The notes beneath the pieces are model-generated. The model had not been told where the DNA came from. It saw only the letters and a list, made by a program, of their open reading frames with translations, and ran no database searches. From assembly GCA_017445585.1 (NCBI GenBank), contig JAFSTX010000030.1:1-40979 (forward strand): a stretch of DNA of 40,979 nt, written 5' to 3'. Origin of the DNA: Lachnospiraceae bacterium. GTDB taxonomy: Bacteria > Bacillota > Clostridia > Lachnospirales > Lachnospiraceae. Positions 1 through 8,055 of the stretch are shown here, piece after piece (positions within the stretch are counted from its first letter, which is position 1; each line of letters begins with the position of its first letter). The translations under genes and the position numbers were made by a program.

Positions 1-35
1 AATCGAGTAGGGGAGATTTTATTCTCCCCTCTCAC

Positions 36-67
36 ACCACCGCACATGCCGTTCGGCATACGGCGGT
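36..67 (-). ncRNA. Group II intron domain V (catalytic hairpin)
   Basis: On the minus strand the hairpin begins ACCGCCGTATGCC, closes with a GAAC loop, and returns GGCATGTGCGGTGGT. It carries a CGC-type catalytic triad and the two-nucleotide bulge expected of domain V. It is followed by GTGTGAGAGG and the domain VI stem with a bulged adenosine region (TAC) before the 3' splice site. The recurrence of the same layout with compensated stem differences in the right-hand intron (ATGCC/GGCAT here, GTACC/GGTAC there) supports a real RNA structure. Confidence 0.85.
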
Positions 68-1351
68 TCAACATAACTTCAAAGCATGACGCTCATTGTA
101 GTAATCAAGACAGCTTACAAGCCCTGCCTTAGCGAGTACTTCTTTAGAGATTGCTCTTACTACACATGTTTTCGTGACCACCCAATAATAGCGGTCACCA
201 CAGTATGAAGTCAGCCTTGCAAGGTCTTTTCCTATCCCCAGTTTCTGCAATCCCCATTGTCGCTTCTTCGGTACTTTCCATTGCTTCCAGATGATAACCC
301 GGAGCCTTGTCCTTAAATGTGCGTCAATCTCTGCCATCGCTGTTTTCATAGAGCCAAGAGTATAGTAGTTAATCCACCCTCTTGTCACTTGGTTGATTTT
401 CTCAATCTTGCTTGTGACCGTTCCAGGCGTTTTCCTACAGGTCAGTTCTTTCAGCTTGCTCTTGAATTTCTTCACAGAGTCCTGATGGGGTCTGCATTTC
501 CATTCTTTCACTTTGCTGTCCTTGTAAAAGCCAAATCCAAGATACTTTAACTTCATTGGTCTCGTGATGTGGGTTTTGGTCATGTTGACCTTTAATCCCA
601 GCTTTCTCTGTATCCAGTCCGTCACCGTCCGCATGACCCTCTTTGCACTCGCTTCACTCCTGACTGCAATCACACAGTCATCAGCATATCTTGTGAATCG
701 GAGTCCTCTTGCTTCCAGTTCCTTGTCCAGTTCATTCAGCATGATATTTGACAGCAGCGGTGACAGGTTGCCACCCTGTGGTGTGCCGAGTTTTGTCTCC
801 TCGTAGCCTTGCGGTGTCATGACTCCTGCTTTCAGGTACTTCCGGATAAGGGATTCCGTATCGCCGTCATTGATAATGTTGTGGACAAGGCTCATAAGCT
901 TGTCCTGCGGTACGTTATCAAAGAACTTTTCCAAGTCGATATCTACTATCCACTCGTAACCCTCGTTCAGATAAATGAGCAGTTGTCTGATTGCCATTTC
1001 ACAGCTTCTGTTTGGTCTGAAGCCATAACTCCATTCCGAAAACAAAGGCTCACACATAGGGCTTATCACCTGCACGATGCCTTGCTGGATTACCCTGTCC
1101 ATCACGGTCGGAATACCGAGTTTCCTCACCCCACCGTTTGGCTTGGGTATTTCTACCCTCCTGACTGGTTGGGGTTTGTACTCCCTGTGCCTGATTTGCT
1201 CTCTGATACCATTCCAATGCTCCTTGACATAATCTCCGAGCTCCTCAATCGTTACGTCGTCCACACCGCCTGCGCCCTTATTGGCGCATACTCTTTTGTA
1301 TGCTGTGTTCATGTTGTCATTGGACAGTATCTTTTCCAACAGTTCCGACAT
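68..1351 (-). CDS. ltrA: Group II intron-encoded reverse transcriptase/maturase (LtrA family)
   Basis: 427 residues; acts in intron splicing (maturase) and target-primed reverse transcription. Reverse-transcriptase blocks are in order: GVDDVTIEEL (RT0), IPKPNGGVRKLGIPTVMDR (RT1), YGFRPNRSC (RT2), VDIDLEKFFDNV (RT3, first catalytic Asp), GTPQGGNLSPLLSNIMLNEL (RT4), RYADD (RT5, catalytic Asp pair) and LKYLGF (RT7). A maturase X region with GWINYYTLGS follows at about residues 325-335. The protein ends without an HNH endonuclease domain, so mobility probably uses other priming. The reading frame is intact. The TGA stop lies at the edge of domain V, as in the second intron at the right end of the window. 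The start is the first ATG of the frame; AGGAG lies somewhat far upstream (about 15 nt). Confidence 0.95.
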   Translation of the reverse strand: MSELLEKILSNDNMNTAYKRVCANKGAGGVDDVTIEELGDYVKEHWNGIREQIRHREYKPQPVRRVEIPKPNGGVRKLGIPTVMDRVIQQGIVQVISPMCEPLFSEWSYGFRPNRSCEMAIRQLLIYLNEGYEWIVDIDLEKFFDNVPQDKLMSLVHNIINDGDTESLIRKYLKAGVMTPQGYEETKLGTPQGGNLSPLLSNIMLNELDKELEARGLRFTRYADDCVIAVRSEASAKRVMRTVTDWIQRKLGLKVNMTKTHITRPMKLKYLGFGFYKDSKVKEWKCRPHQDSVKKFKSKLKELTCRKTPGTVTSKIEKINQVTRGWINYYTLGSMKTAMAEIDAHLRTRLRVIIWKQWKVPKKRQWGLQKLGIGKDLARLTSYCGDRYYWVVTKTCVVRAISKEVLAKAGLVSCLDYYNERHALKLC

Positions 1352-1854
1352 TGCTTTGTGTGCTTTCTCCTTTCCGTTCCCATGGATTCGCCCTAAGCTG
1401 TGCAGTACCTGCTCATTTACGTTTCGCCCTTCTTGCTGTCAGGTATTCCATGTGGCATACATTTGATTACACGGTTACATTGTTCAGCCCTTTGGCATAG
1501 CCCATTTCAGAACCGTGCCTACTACAGCTTCTGCTGACTTCTCACAGTTCGTTGTTACTACGGCAAATGAGACCGTCTGCGAGATCTCGCGGGATAATCC
1601 TGCCAGTCTTTCCTCGTCTACCTGCCTGATTTACGCCCGCGGGTTACGGTTGCCTTTTGGACTTCACTGCTTTATGCCAGCTTATCCGCCGCAAACGCCT
1701 TATTATCAGGTTTCTGTTCGTCAGGCTACGATTTCGCTATCCCTTCTTCTCGCCTACTCCTCGCGAAGTAAACCTTGGGAGTCGCTCTGGGGTTCGTCGG
1801 CAACTACGCCCCTTGTGGACTTTCACCACAGACTGACGGCATGCCCGTCATACA

Positions 1855-1886
1855 TAAAAACGCCGCCGAAGCTTTCTCCGGCGGCG
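1855..1886 (-). terminator. Rho-independent terminator of the suf unit
   Basis: The minus strand reads CGCCGCCGG, a 9-nt loop, CGGCGGCG and then TTTTTAT. It follows the sufB stop by about 13 nt. The group II intron begins within a few bases of the T-tract. Confidence 0.9.
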
Positions 1887-1899
1887 AAAAAAGCGAGTG

Positions 1900-2820
1900 C
1901 TACTTCAAGAATCCGTTGATGATGCGCTCTTCGGCTTCAGCCTCGGTAAGGCCGAGAGTCATGAGCTTCATGAGCTGCTCGCCGGCAATCTTTCCGATAG
2001 CTGCCTCGTGGATCAGCGCTGCTTCGAGGCTGTTTGCTTCAAGTCCCGGCACTGCGAGAATGCGCGCGTCATCCATGATGATCGCATCGCACTCGGTATG
2101 GCCGTTGCATACGGTATTACCAATAATTTTTGAATCAAACTTCTGGAAGGACTTGTCGCGAGCGACAGATCTGGATACTACGTCGGCGCTCGAGCCCTCA
2201 CCGTCGAGCGAGACCTCATAGTAGCTGACGGCGTACTGATCGCCGTGCGTCATAAGGCGCTCACGGACCACGAGTCTCGCACCTGCGCCGAGCTTCGCGT
2301 AGGTCTTGCGATCCGTGGAGTCCACGCCTTTGATCTGGACCATCTCCAGCTCGGCAGACGCGCCCTCCTCCAGAGTGAGTTCAGTCACGGGGTTAAGGAT
2401 GCGCTTGCCGTCGCCGTCACCCTGACCGTAATGCTTTTCGACATATTTGATATGCGAATTCCTGCCGATAAAAAACCTGTGAACTCCGTCATGCTGGGAA
2501 TCCTGATTGCCGCAGTTGTCTATGCCGCAGCCGGCAACGATCGTCACGTCGCAATTCTCTCCGATATAAAAATCGTTATAGACGACCTCCTTCAGGCCGC
2601 TCTGGCTAAGGACGACCGGAATGTGTACGGACTCCTTTTTCGTGCCGTCCTTAATGCGGATATCGATGCCTGAAACGTCTGTCTTGGACGTGATGTCGAT
2701 ATTTGCGGTTGTGTTGCGGCTGTCGGACTTGCCGTTCACACGGATATTGTAAGCACCTTCCGGGACGGTATGGAGATCGGCCACCTCTTCGAGGATCCTT
2801 TTGCTGATACTGTCTAACAT
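1900..2820 (-). CDS. sufB: SufB/SufD-type Fe-S scaffold, short form (SmsB-like)
   Basis: 306 residues, against roughly 420-500 for classical SufB/SufD, so only the core beta-helix domain and C-terminal helices are present. The C-terminal region resembles SufB: GNTVCNGHTECDAIIM carries a cysteine at the place of the SufB acceptor cysteine, and LIHEAAIGKIAGEQLMKL matches the conserved HEA..KI segment with its glutamate. It is presumably the scaffold that assembles [Fe-S] clusters with the SufC ATPase encoded 10 nt upstream. A good ribosome site (GGAGGCAGCT) precedes the ATG. No sufS, sufU or sufE is in the window. A stand-alone SufC plus short SufB pair is the layout described for the minimal SUF (SMS) system of archaea and some Clostridia; that assignment is by family knowledge. 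Confidence 0.88.
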   Translation of the reverse strand: MLDSISKRILEEVADLHTVPEGAYNIRVNGKSDSRNTTANIDITSKTDVSGIDIRIKDGTKKESVHIPVVLSQSGLKEVVYNDFYIGENCDVTIVAGCGIDNCGNQDSQHDGVHRFFIGRNSHIKYVEKHYGQGDGDGKRILNPVTELTLEEGASAELEMVQIKGVDSTDRKTYAKLGAGARLVVRERLMTHGDQYAVSYYEVSLDGEGSSADVVSRSVARDKSFQKFDSKIIGNTVCNGHTECDAIIMDDARILAVPGLEANSLEAALIHEAAIGKIAGEQLMKLMTLGLTEAEAEERIINGFLK

Positions 2821-2830
2821 AGCTGCCTCC

Positions 2831-3580
2831 TTACCTGATCACGCCGGCAAAAGACTGATTGCCGGTACACATATTCACTGCGGCGGAAGTCCCGAGGATC
2901 TCGGGCATGATCTCATCTTTGGTGCCGCGTCTGGCTATACCTTTGTCCGTGAGAAGGATGATCTCGTCCGCGATATCCAGAATCCGTTCCTGATGAGAAA
3001 TAATCATGATCGAACCGTTCATATTCTCGCGGAGCTTTGTGAATTCATGCGTCAGATTCTGGAAGCTCCACAGGTCGATACCGGCCTCAGGCTCGTCAAA
3101 TACAGCCAGCCGCGTGGAGCGGGCAAGGACCGTGGCGATCTCGATGCGCTTGATCTCACCGCCCGAGAGAGACGCGTTCGTCTCGCGGCGGATATAGTCC
3201 TTCGCGCACAGACCCACCGCCGAGAGATATCCGCAGGCTTCGGACACGGAAAGCTCGCGGCCGGACGCTATGCGCAGCAGATCCAGGACCGTGATACCCT
3301 TAAACCGCACCGGCTGCTGAAAAGCGAAGCTGATCCCGAGCCTGGCGCGGTCCGTCACCGACATCTCGGTTATATCCTCCCCGTCAAAAAAGATGCGGCC
3401 AGAGGTGGGCTTCTCGATGCCCATGATCAGCTTAGCCAGCGTGGATTTGCCGCTGCCGTTAGGCCCTGTGACCACGATGAAGCGGCCGTCTTCAATGGTG
3501 AGGCTCACGTCGCTGAGTATGTCCCTGCGCGAGCCGTCTTCATCTTCCACCGTAAAAGTCAGATTCTTAAGTTCAAGCAT
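2831..3580 (-). CDS. sufC: SufC-type ABC ATPase for Fe-S cluster assembly
   Basis: 249 residues, typical SufC length. Walker A is GPNGSGKST (about 39-47), the Q-loop region is FAFQQPVRFKG, the signature is LSGGEIKR, Walker B is LAVFDEPEAGID, and the switch histidine is in IISHQE. The FDEPEAGID form and the absence of any membrane partner fit SufC rather than a transporter. It should hydrolyse ATP to drive rearrangement of the scaffold encoded just downstream. The ribosome site AGGAG precedes the ATG. The gap to the upstream EamA gene is 33 nt with no visible promoter, so it is probably co-transcribed with it. Confidence 0.93.
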   Translation of the reverse strand: MLELKNLTFTVEDEDGSRRDILSDVSLTIEDGRFIVVTGPNGSGKSTLAKLIMGIEKPTSGRIFFDGEDITEMSVTDRARLGISFAFQQPVRFKGITVLDLLRIASGRELSVSEACGYLSAVGLCAKDYIRRETNASLSGGEIKRIEIATVLARSTRLAVFDEPEAGIDLWSFQNLTHEFTKLRENMNGSIMIISHQERILDIADEIILLTDKGIARRGTKDEIMPEILGTSAAVNMCTGNQSFAGVIR

Positions 3581-3613
3581 ATATACTCCTGTAAAAAACG
3601 TCTCCGCAGGCCG

Positions 3614-4573
3614 TCAGGCTTCGGACAGACCCTCTATAATTCCCATAATAATGATACCCGCCACAACCAGGGCGATGGCGCAGTACTGCTTCCAGCTGAG
3701 CTTCTCCTTCAGGAAGATGCGGCCAAACACCATTGACGCCACGCAGTAGCTGGCGATTACGGGAGCTGCGGCGATACCGTTGCCGGAAAGGGCATACACA
3801 TAGGCGAGCTGGCCGCCGGTCTCAAAGAGCGCAGCAAAAATGCGGCTCGCAGTCGCGCTGCCCAGAGCCCCGACTCCTTCCTGCTTCACGAAAAAGCGCT
3901 GCTTCTTGATCACGCATATATAGACAAGCAGCAGAAGCGCGACAAAGAGAAACGTCATCTGATACGACACGTTCGCCACGTCCTCCAGAGTATCCTCTGT
4001 CACGCCAAGCAGCGGAGTGGTCTCGATATCGTCCAGATACCATCCGTCAAAAAACGTCCCCAGCGCGTCTATGATGCAGTAGAAAATCGGGATCAGGAAC
4101 GCGACAAAGCCGATGGCGTAGTGGCGCTCGTTCTTTGCGAGGGCCCTGGCCTCTTCGCGGCGCTCAAACACGCCCAGCAGGACGACGCCCGCAGTAATAA
4201 CTGCAATAGCCACGAGAGTCCACGCATCCGGCAGCTCCTGCAGCGCGATCATCAGCAGAATGGCGCTGACCGCACCGCTCGCGTTCTGTATGGGCGATGA
4301 GATCGACACCTCGAGGTATTTGAGCCCGAAGTAACCCACCGTCATCGACAGGATATACATGGCGGAGACAGGCATATATACCAGAATATTTCGCCAATCG
4401 TAATTAAGATCCCGCGTAAGGAGAGTGATCACAGCGCTTACACCCATGACAAAACCGACTATAACGGACGTCTTGAGGTGACTGTATTTTTCATTTTCAG
4501 GGGCGCCCTTTTTATAAAATAAATCGGCGGCGCCCCATGCAAAAAACGATATTAACGCAAAAATCAACCACAT
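3614..4573 (-). CDS. EamA/DMT-family membrane transporter
   Basis: 319 residues with about ten hydrophobic segments, in the arrangement of two EamA repeats: LIFALISFFAWGAADLFYKK opens the first, and the second lies after the charged loop at about 135-150 and the soluble insertion around 170-195. The ending KEKLSWKQYCAIALVVAGI is characteristic of EamA proteins. The family exports or imports small metabolites such as amino acids or sugars; the substrate cannot be read. The insertion DGWYLDDIETTPLLGVTEDT between helices is longer than usual. It starts 7 nt after the stop of the lipoprotein gene and lies 33 nt before sufC, so these four genes look like one unit. The functional link to Fe-S assembly is unknown. 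Confidence 0.85.
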   Translation of the reverse strand: MWLIFALISFFAWGAADLFYKKGAPENEKYSHLKTSVIVGFVMGVSAVITLLTRDLNYDWRNILVYMPVSAMYILSMTVGYFGLKYLEVSISSPIQNASGAVSAILLMIALQELPDAWTLVAIAVITAGVVLLGVFERREEARALAKNERHYAIGFVAFLIPIFYCIIDALGTFFDGWYLDDIETTPLLGVTEDTLEDVANVSYQMTFLFVALLLLVYICVIKKQRFFVKQEGVGALGSATASRIFAALFETGGQLAYVYALSGNGIAAAPVIASYCVASMVFGRIFLKEKLSWKQYCAIALVVAGIIIMGIIEGLSEA

Positions 4574-4580
4574 TTACAGC

Positions 4581-4925
4581 TTACTCTCCCCCATCAGCAT
4601 TATTCTCAATGTCATCGACAGGCTCCACGGCCCCGTCGTCCGAGTCGTTGCCGGAGATGATTTCATCCGTGTCCTCCGGCATATCCTCATCTCCGTCTCC
4701 GCCTACGGCGTCTTCGCCGGCAGAAGTAGGATCGGGCAGGTTCTCCTCGTCCGCAGGATTGGTCTCCGCAGACTCCGGCACTTCATCCGTGATATCCTCG
4801 GTCTGATCGGACACTTCTTCAAGACTCTCCGACGATGCGGCGTCGTTTCCCCCGCAGCCGGCTGCCGCGGCAGTCAGAGTAAGCATAAGCGAAAGCGCAA
4901 GCAGGTAAACAAAAAACTTTTTCAT
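4581..4925 (-). CDS. Small acidic lipoprotein, function unknown
   Basis: 114 residues. The N-terminus is a lipoprotein signal: MKKFF, a hydrophobic stretch, then TAAAAGCGG with the lipobox cysteine at about residue 24. The mature part is almost entirely Glu, Asp, Ser, Gly and Pro, without recognisable fold, and is probably a disordered, strongly negative extracytoplasmic tail. It is the first gene after a good promoter and has a ribosome site (AAAGGAAG). It could be a membrane-anchored spacer or metal-binding peptide; no homology is claimed. Confidence 0.7.
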   Translation of the reverse strand: MKKFFVYLLALSLMLTLTAAAAGCGGNDAASSESLEEVSDQTEDITDEVPESAETNPADEENLPDPTSAGEDAVGGDGDEDMPEDTDEIISGNDSDDGAVEPVDDIENNADGGE

Positions 4926-4995
4926 GATATTTTACTTCCTTTCAAGCCGTTCAAATACGCCGGAAGATCTCTCCTTTCCGGCTGTTACAGTATAG

Positions 4996-5024
4996 ATTTT
5001 ATCATACGGGTGTCCCATTATCAA
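4996..5024 (-). promoter_or_regulatory. Sigma-A-type promoter of the lipoprotein-EamA-sufCB unit
   Basis: On the minus strand TTGATA, 17 nt, TAAAAT. It lies about 70 nt before the lipoprotein start. The leader contains a GCCGGAA...TTCCGGC hairpin (about 4959-4982). Confidence 0.7.
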
Positions 5025-5090
5025 GATTGAGACCATGAATGATTTTCCTCAGCGGCGTGATTTTTTCCCCTTTACAGGCATTAACTTTTC

Positions 5091-5181
5091 CCTTGCGCGG
5101 GCATAAGAGTTCACCTGCACGGATGTAAATTCCCGCCTTGCACGGGCATAAGAGTTCACCTGCATGGATATCAATGTTTCG
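5091..5181. repeat. 45-bp tandem repeat, two copies
   Basis: Two imperfect 45-bp units start at 5091 and 5136, each containing CATAAGAGTTCACCTGCA. They lie in the divergent intergenic region between the lipoprotein gene and glgB. On the minus strand the repeats fall within a 73-codon open frame (5049-5270) that would contain two VNSYARAR motifs, but I see no supporting evidence that it is translated. Confidence 0.75.
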
Positions 5182-5183
5182 CC

Positions 5184-5211
5184 TTGAAGACTTTCTTTCT
5201 TATGGTATAAT
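5184..5211 (+). promoter_or_regulatory. Promoter of glgB
   Basis: TTGAAG, 16 nt, TATAAT, with TATGG before the -10. It sits about 60 nt before the ATG of glgB and just after the 45-bp repeats. Confidence 0.75.
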
Positions 5212-5273
5212 ATAGTACAAGTAATGAACAAATCGGGCGCACCTGATCCGAGACGTTCACAGAAAGGCACGAT

Positions 5274-7196
5274 ATGAAGGATTCCGCTTCCACGAGACCC
5301 TCAGGCTTTTTTTCAGAATATGACCGTTATCTCTTTGGTCAGGGAACCCATTACGAGATATACAGGAAGCTCGGCGCTCACCGCATGACGGTGGGCGGAC
5401 AGAGCGGCACGTACTTTGCCTGCTGGGCTCCGCATGCACAGGATGTGAGCGTCATAGGCGATTTCAATGACTGGAACACAGGCGCGGCATACATGAACCG
5501 CGTCTTTGGAGATATATTCGAGATCTTCATCCCCGGAGCCAGGGACGGGCAGCTGTACAAATTCCATGTGCACAGCTCGGACGGCAGCTACATCGACAAG
5601 GCCGATCCGTATGCAGTCTCCTGCGAAATGCGGCCCGGCAATGCGTCCCGGATCTTCAATATGAGCGGTCACTCATGGCATGACCGCAAGTGGCTCGCAA
5701 AACGCGGTGAAACTCCCGCGTACAAAGCGCCCATGACCATCTACGAGGTGCATCCGGCGAGCTGGATGCGGCACCCTGCGGACGGCAGCTACTACACTTA
5801 CAAACAGCTCGGCGACCGCCTGATCAATTACGTCGTCGAGATGGGCTACACTCACATTGAGCTGATGGGCATTGCGGAATATCCTTACGACGGCTCGTGG
5901 GGTTATCAGGTCACCGGATACTACGCGCCGACCTCGCGTTTCGGGACGCCGGATGAATTCATGGATTTTGTCGATCGCTGCCATGAAGCCGGGATCGGCG
6001 TCATCCTGGACTGGGTGCCTGCGCATTTCCCCAAAGACCTGCACGGCCTCTACATGTGGGACGGCGAGCCTCTCTACGAATATACTGAGCCGAAAAAGAT
6101 GTCTCACCCCGACTGGGGTACGCATATATTTGACTACGGCCGCCCGGAGGTCGTGAATTTTCTCATAGCTAATGCGCTCTACTGGCTGCGCGAGTATCAT
6201 GTCGACGGGCTGCGCGTGGACGCAGTCGCCTCCATGCTGTATCTGGATTACGGCAAGCAGGACGGCGAGTGGATCGCGAACAGCGACGGAGGAAATATAA
6301 ACTATGAGGCTGTCGAATTCCTGAAACACCTGAACAGCATCATTCACAGCGAGGCCCCCGGCGCGATCACCATCGCCGAGGAGAGCACTGCATTCCCGTC
6401 TATCACAAAGAGCCCTTCCGATGGCGGACTGGGTTTTGATTTCAAGTGGAACATGGGCTGGATGCACGATTTCCTTGACTACATCTGCTGCGATCCGTAC
6501 TTCCGCAAATACCATCATAATGAGATGACTTTCGGGCTGACCTATATCGGCAGCGAGAACTTCATCCTCGTCCTCTCACACGACGAGGTGGTACACCTGA
6601 AACGGTCCCTCATCGAAAAATGCCCGGGCGACGACGCGCTGAAATTCGCCTGCCTGCGGGCGGCGTTCGCGTTCTTTATCGGTCACCCCGGCAAAAAGCT
6701 TCTCTTTATGGGACAGGATTTCGGGCAGAGGCGGGAGTGGGCCGAGGACCGCGAGCTGGACTGGTTCCTGCTTGATCATCAGGAGCACCGCCATCTGCAG
6801 GATTACTTCCGCGGTCTGCTGCAGCTCTACCGCAAGCACCCCGCCCTCTATTCGAGAGACTGGGGCTGGCCCGGCTTTGAATGGATAAACGCCGACGATG
6901 CCGACCGCAGCATATTCAGCTTCTGCCGCTTTTCCGAAGACGGCACGAAGAATCTGCTCTTTATCATCAATTTCACGCCTGTAGAGCGCCCGGACTACCG
7001 CGTGGGCGTACCCGGCCCCTCCACATATACTCTCCTGCTCGATCAGGAGCGGGGGCTTCTGGGCCGCGGTATCAAAAAGACCCGCATCGCCGCCGAGCAA
7101 TCGGAGTGCGACGGACGCGAATGGTCCATCGCCTCACCTCTCGCCCCGTACGGAGTGCAGGTCTATGAGTTTGATACTATAGAACAGACAGAATAA
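5274..7196 (+). CDS. glgB: 1,4-alpha-glucan branching enzyme (GH13)
   Basis: 640 residues, normal length. It makes alpha-1,6 branches in glycogen-like glucan by cleaving and transferring alpha-1,4 chains. The N-terminal CBM48-type domain (about 40-130) has FACWAPHAQDVSVIGDFNDW. The catalytic barrel shows MGIAEYPYDGSWGYQVTGYY (198-217), GLRVDAVASML with nucleophile Asp316, ITIAEES with acid/base Glu369, and LSHDEVVH with Asp437. A C-terminal all-beta domain completes it. The ribosome site is AGAAAGG. No other glycogen genes are nearby, so it stands alone and ends 3 nt from the convergent ECF gene, without a separate terminator visible. Confidence 0.96.
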   Translation: MKDSASTRPSGFFSEYDRYLFGQGTHYEIYRKLGAHRMTVGGQSGTYFACWAPHAQDVSVIGDFNDWNTGAAYMNRVFGDIFEIFIPGARDGQLYKFHVHSSDGSYIDKADPYAVSCEMRPGNASRIFNMSGHSWHDRKWLAKRGETPAYKAPMTIYEVHPASWMRHPADGSYYTYKQLGDRLINYVVEMGYTHIELMGIAEYPYDGSWGYQVTGYYAPTSRFGTPDEFMDFVDRCHEAGIGVILDWVPAHFPKDLHGLYMWDGEPLYEYTEPKKMSHPDWGTHIFDYGRPEVVNFLIANALYWLREYHVDGLRVDAVASMLYLDYGKQDGEWIANSDGGNINYEAVEFLKHLNSIIHSEAPGAITIAEESTAFPSITKSPSDGGLGFDFKWNMGWMHDFLDYICCDPYFRKYHHNEMTFGLTYIGSENFILVLSHDEVVHLKRSLIEKCPGDDALKFACLRAAFAFFIGHPGKKLLFMGQDFGQRREWAEDRELDWFLLDHQEHRHLQDYFRGLLQLYRKHPALYSRDWGWPGFEWINADDADRSIFSFCRFSEDGTKNLLFIINFTPVERPDYRVGVPGPSTYTLLLDQERGLLGRGIKKTRIAAEQSECDGREWSIASPLAPYGVQVYEFDTIEQTE

Positions 7197-7199
7197 AGC

Positions 7200-7763
7200 T
7201 TATGCTATCTTTTTGTTTATGGTGATGATCTTTACGATCACGGAGCTGAGGATCAGATTGATCAGCATCTCCACGATGAAGTTCACTCCGATCATTCCGA
7301 AGAAGAGATATCTCGTGCCGTTCTCGAAATCAAGCGCGGCGGCCCATTCATTGATCAGCGGCATAAAGAAGAGCAGGCAGCCGATGACGAAGATGCCTGT
7401 ATTAATTATGGGTGCAACCAGACCCGCGGGGATGACGCCGAGCCAGATGTTTTTGCGCGAGAGCAGCCTGTAGACAGCTCCTGCGGCAAGCCCGCAGCAA
7501 ACGCCCTTGAGCAGGACCATGATGATCGTGGCGGCTGGATTAAAGGCCAGGAACAGTGCGGAGTCGTTGATCAATACGACCACTCCGAATATCAGACCGA
7601 GCCAGCCGCCGGCCCAGACTCCGTAGATAGCGGCGCCGACGATAATAGGTGCAAGTGTAAGGGTGATGGAAAAGGGTCCGAATTTGATGAATCCGCCCAG
7701 AAGCTGAAGGACGACCACAACGGCCGTCAGCAGGCCGATGCCTGCGATTTTTTTTGTGTTCAT
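7200..7763 (-). CDS. ECF transporter S component (substrate-binding membrane subunit)
   Basis: 187 residues with six likely membrane helices. The pattern TKKIAGIGLLTAVVVVLQLL followed by FGPFSITLTLAPIIVGAAIYG is typical of ECF S components, where the first helices contact the shared EcfT subunit. These proteins capture a vitamin or cofactor precursor and hand it to the EcfAA'T module, which is not in this window. The substrate cannot be deduced. The ribosome site is GGAGGT. The upstream region carries a duplicated candidate operator overlapping the promoter. Confidence 0.82.
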   Translation of the reverse strand: MNTKKIAGIGLLTAVVVVLQLLGGFIKFGPFSITLTLAPIIVGAAIYGVWAGGWLGLIFGVVVLINDSALFLAFNPAATIIMVLLKGVCCGLAAGAVYRLLSRKNIWLGVIPAGLVAPIINTGIFVIGCLLFFMPLINEWAAALDFENGTRYLFFGMIGVNFIVEMLINLILSSVIVKIITINKKIA

Positions 7764-7808
7764 TTTTACCTCCGTTATAGCTCCCGTCAGGGATGCCGTA
7801 CGGGTGAT

Positions 7809-7837
7809 AATATATCATCTTTCCACCTCTTTCACAA
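7809..7837 (-). promoter_or_regulatory. Promoter of the ECF S-component gene overlapping a palindrome
   Basis: On the minus strand TTGTGA, 17 nt, TATATT. The -35 element lies inside the palindrome TTTCACTTGTGAAA (plus positions 7830-7843), so a protein bound there would block or regulate transcription. Confidence 0.55.
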
Positions 7838-7991
7838 GTGAAAAAATGTGATGAACCACATGTCTGCGAGCGATACAGGCACAGGTACGCGGGAAAGGGC
7901 ATGCGTTTCCACCTCTTTCACAAGTGAAAAAATGTGATGAACCACATGTCTGCGAGCGATACAGGCACAGGTACGCGGGAAAGGGCATGCG
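7820..7991. repeat. Perfect 86-bp tandem duplication carrying a palindrome
   Basis: Units 7820-7905 and 7906-7991 are identical base for base as read. Each contains the palindrome TTTCACAAGTGAAA (7830-7843 and 7916-7929) and a second dyad ATGTG...CACAT just after it. The block fills the space between the hydratase terminator and the ECF gene promoter. Only the unit nearer the gene has a -10 box at the right distance. Confidence 0.95.
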
Positions 7992-8010
7992 TCGGCCCGT
8001 CATCGGCACA

Positions 8011-8044
8011 TAAAGAGGCCCGCGGAAACTCCGCGGGCCTCTTC
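8011..8044 (-). terminator. Terminator of the aconitase-family gene
   Basis: On the minus strand GAGGCCCGCGGA, a short loop, TCCGCGGGCCTC and TTTATG. It begins about 12 nt after the stop of the hydratase gene. Confidence 0.9.
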
Positions 8045-8055
8045 GGTCAGAGGGC

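Larger units (their letters stand above)
2..1853 (-). mobile_element. Complete group II intron with reverse transcriptase ORF
   Basis: A self-splicing retroelement of about 1.85 kb on the minus strand. The 3' end shows a domain V hairpin (plus positions 36-67, CGC-type triad, GTGTGAGAGG after it) and a domain VI stem (10-15 with 24-29), ending in CTACTCGAT. The 5' end is taken as GTATGACGGG starting at 1853; GTGYG is the usual consensus, so this boundary is less certain. Domain I-like sequence (GGTGAAAGTCCAC and AACAGAAACCTGATAA, as in related clostridial introns) lies between 1853 and the ORF start. The element sits directly after the T-tract of the sufB terminator, a target preference known for group IIC introns, although I cannot assign the structural class without folding. 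The same 3' end recurs at 40840, belonging to a second copy or relative. Confidence 0.88.

Noticed and set aside
5049-5270. 73-codon minus-strand gene over the 45-bp repeats
   Set aside because: It crosses the glgB promoter, lacks a ribosome site, and its repeats follow from the DNA duplication; kept only as a remark.
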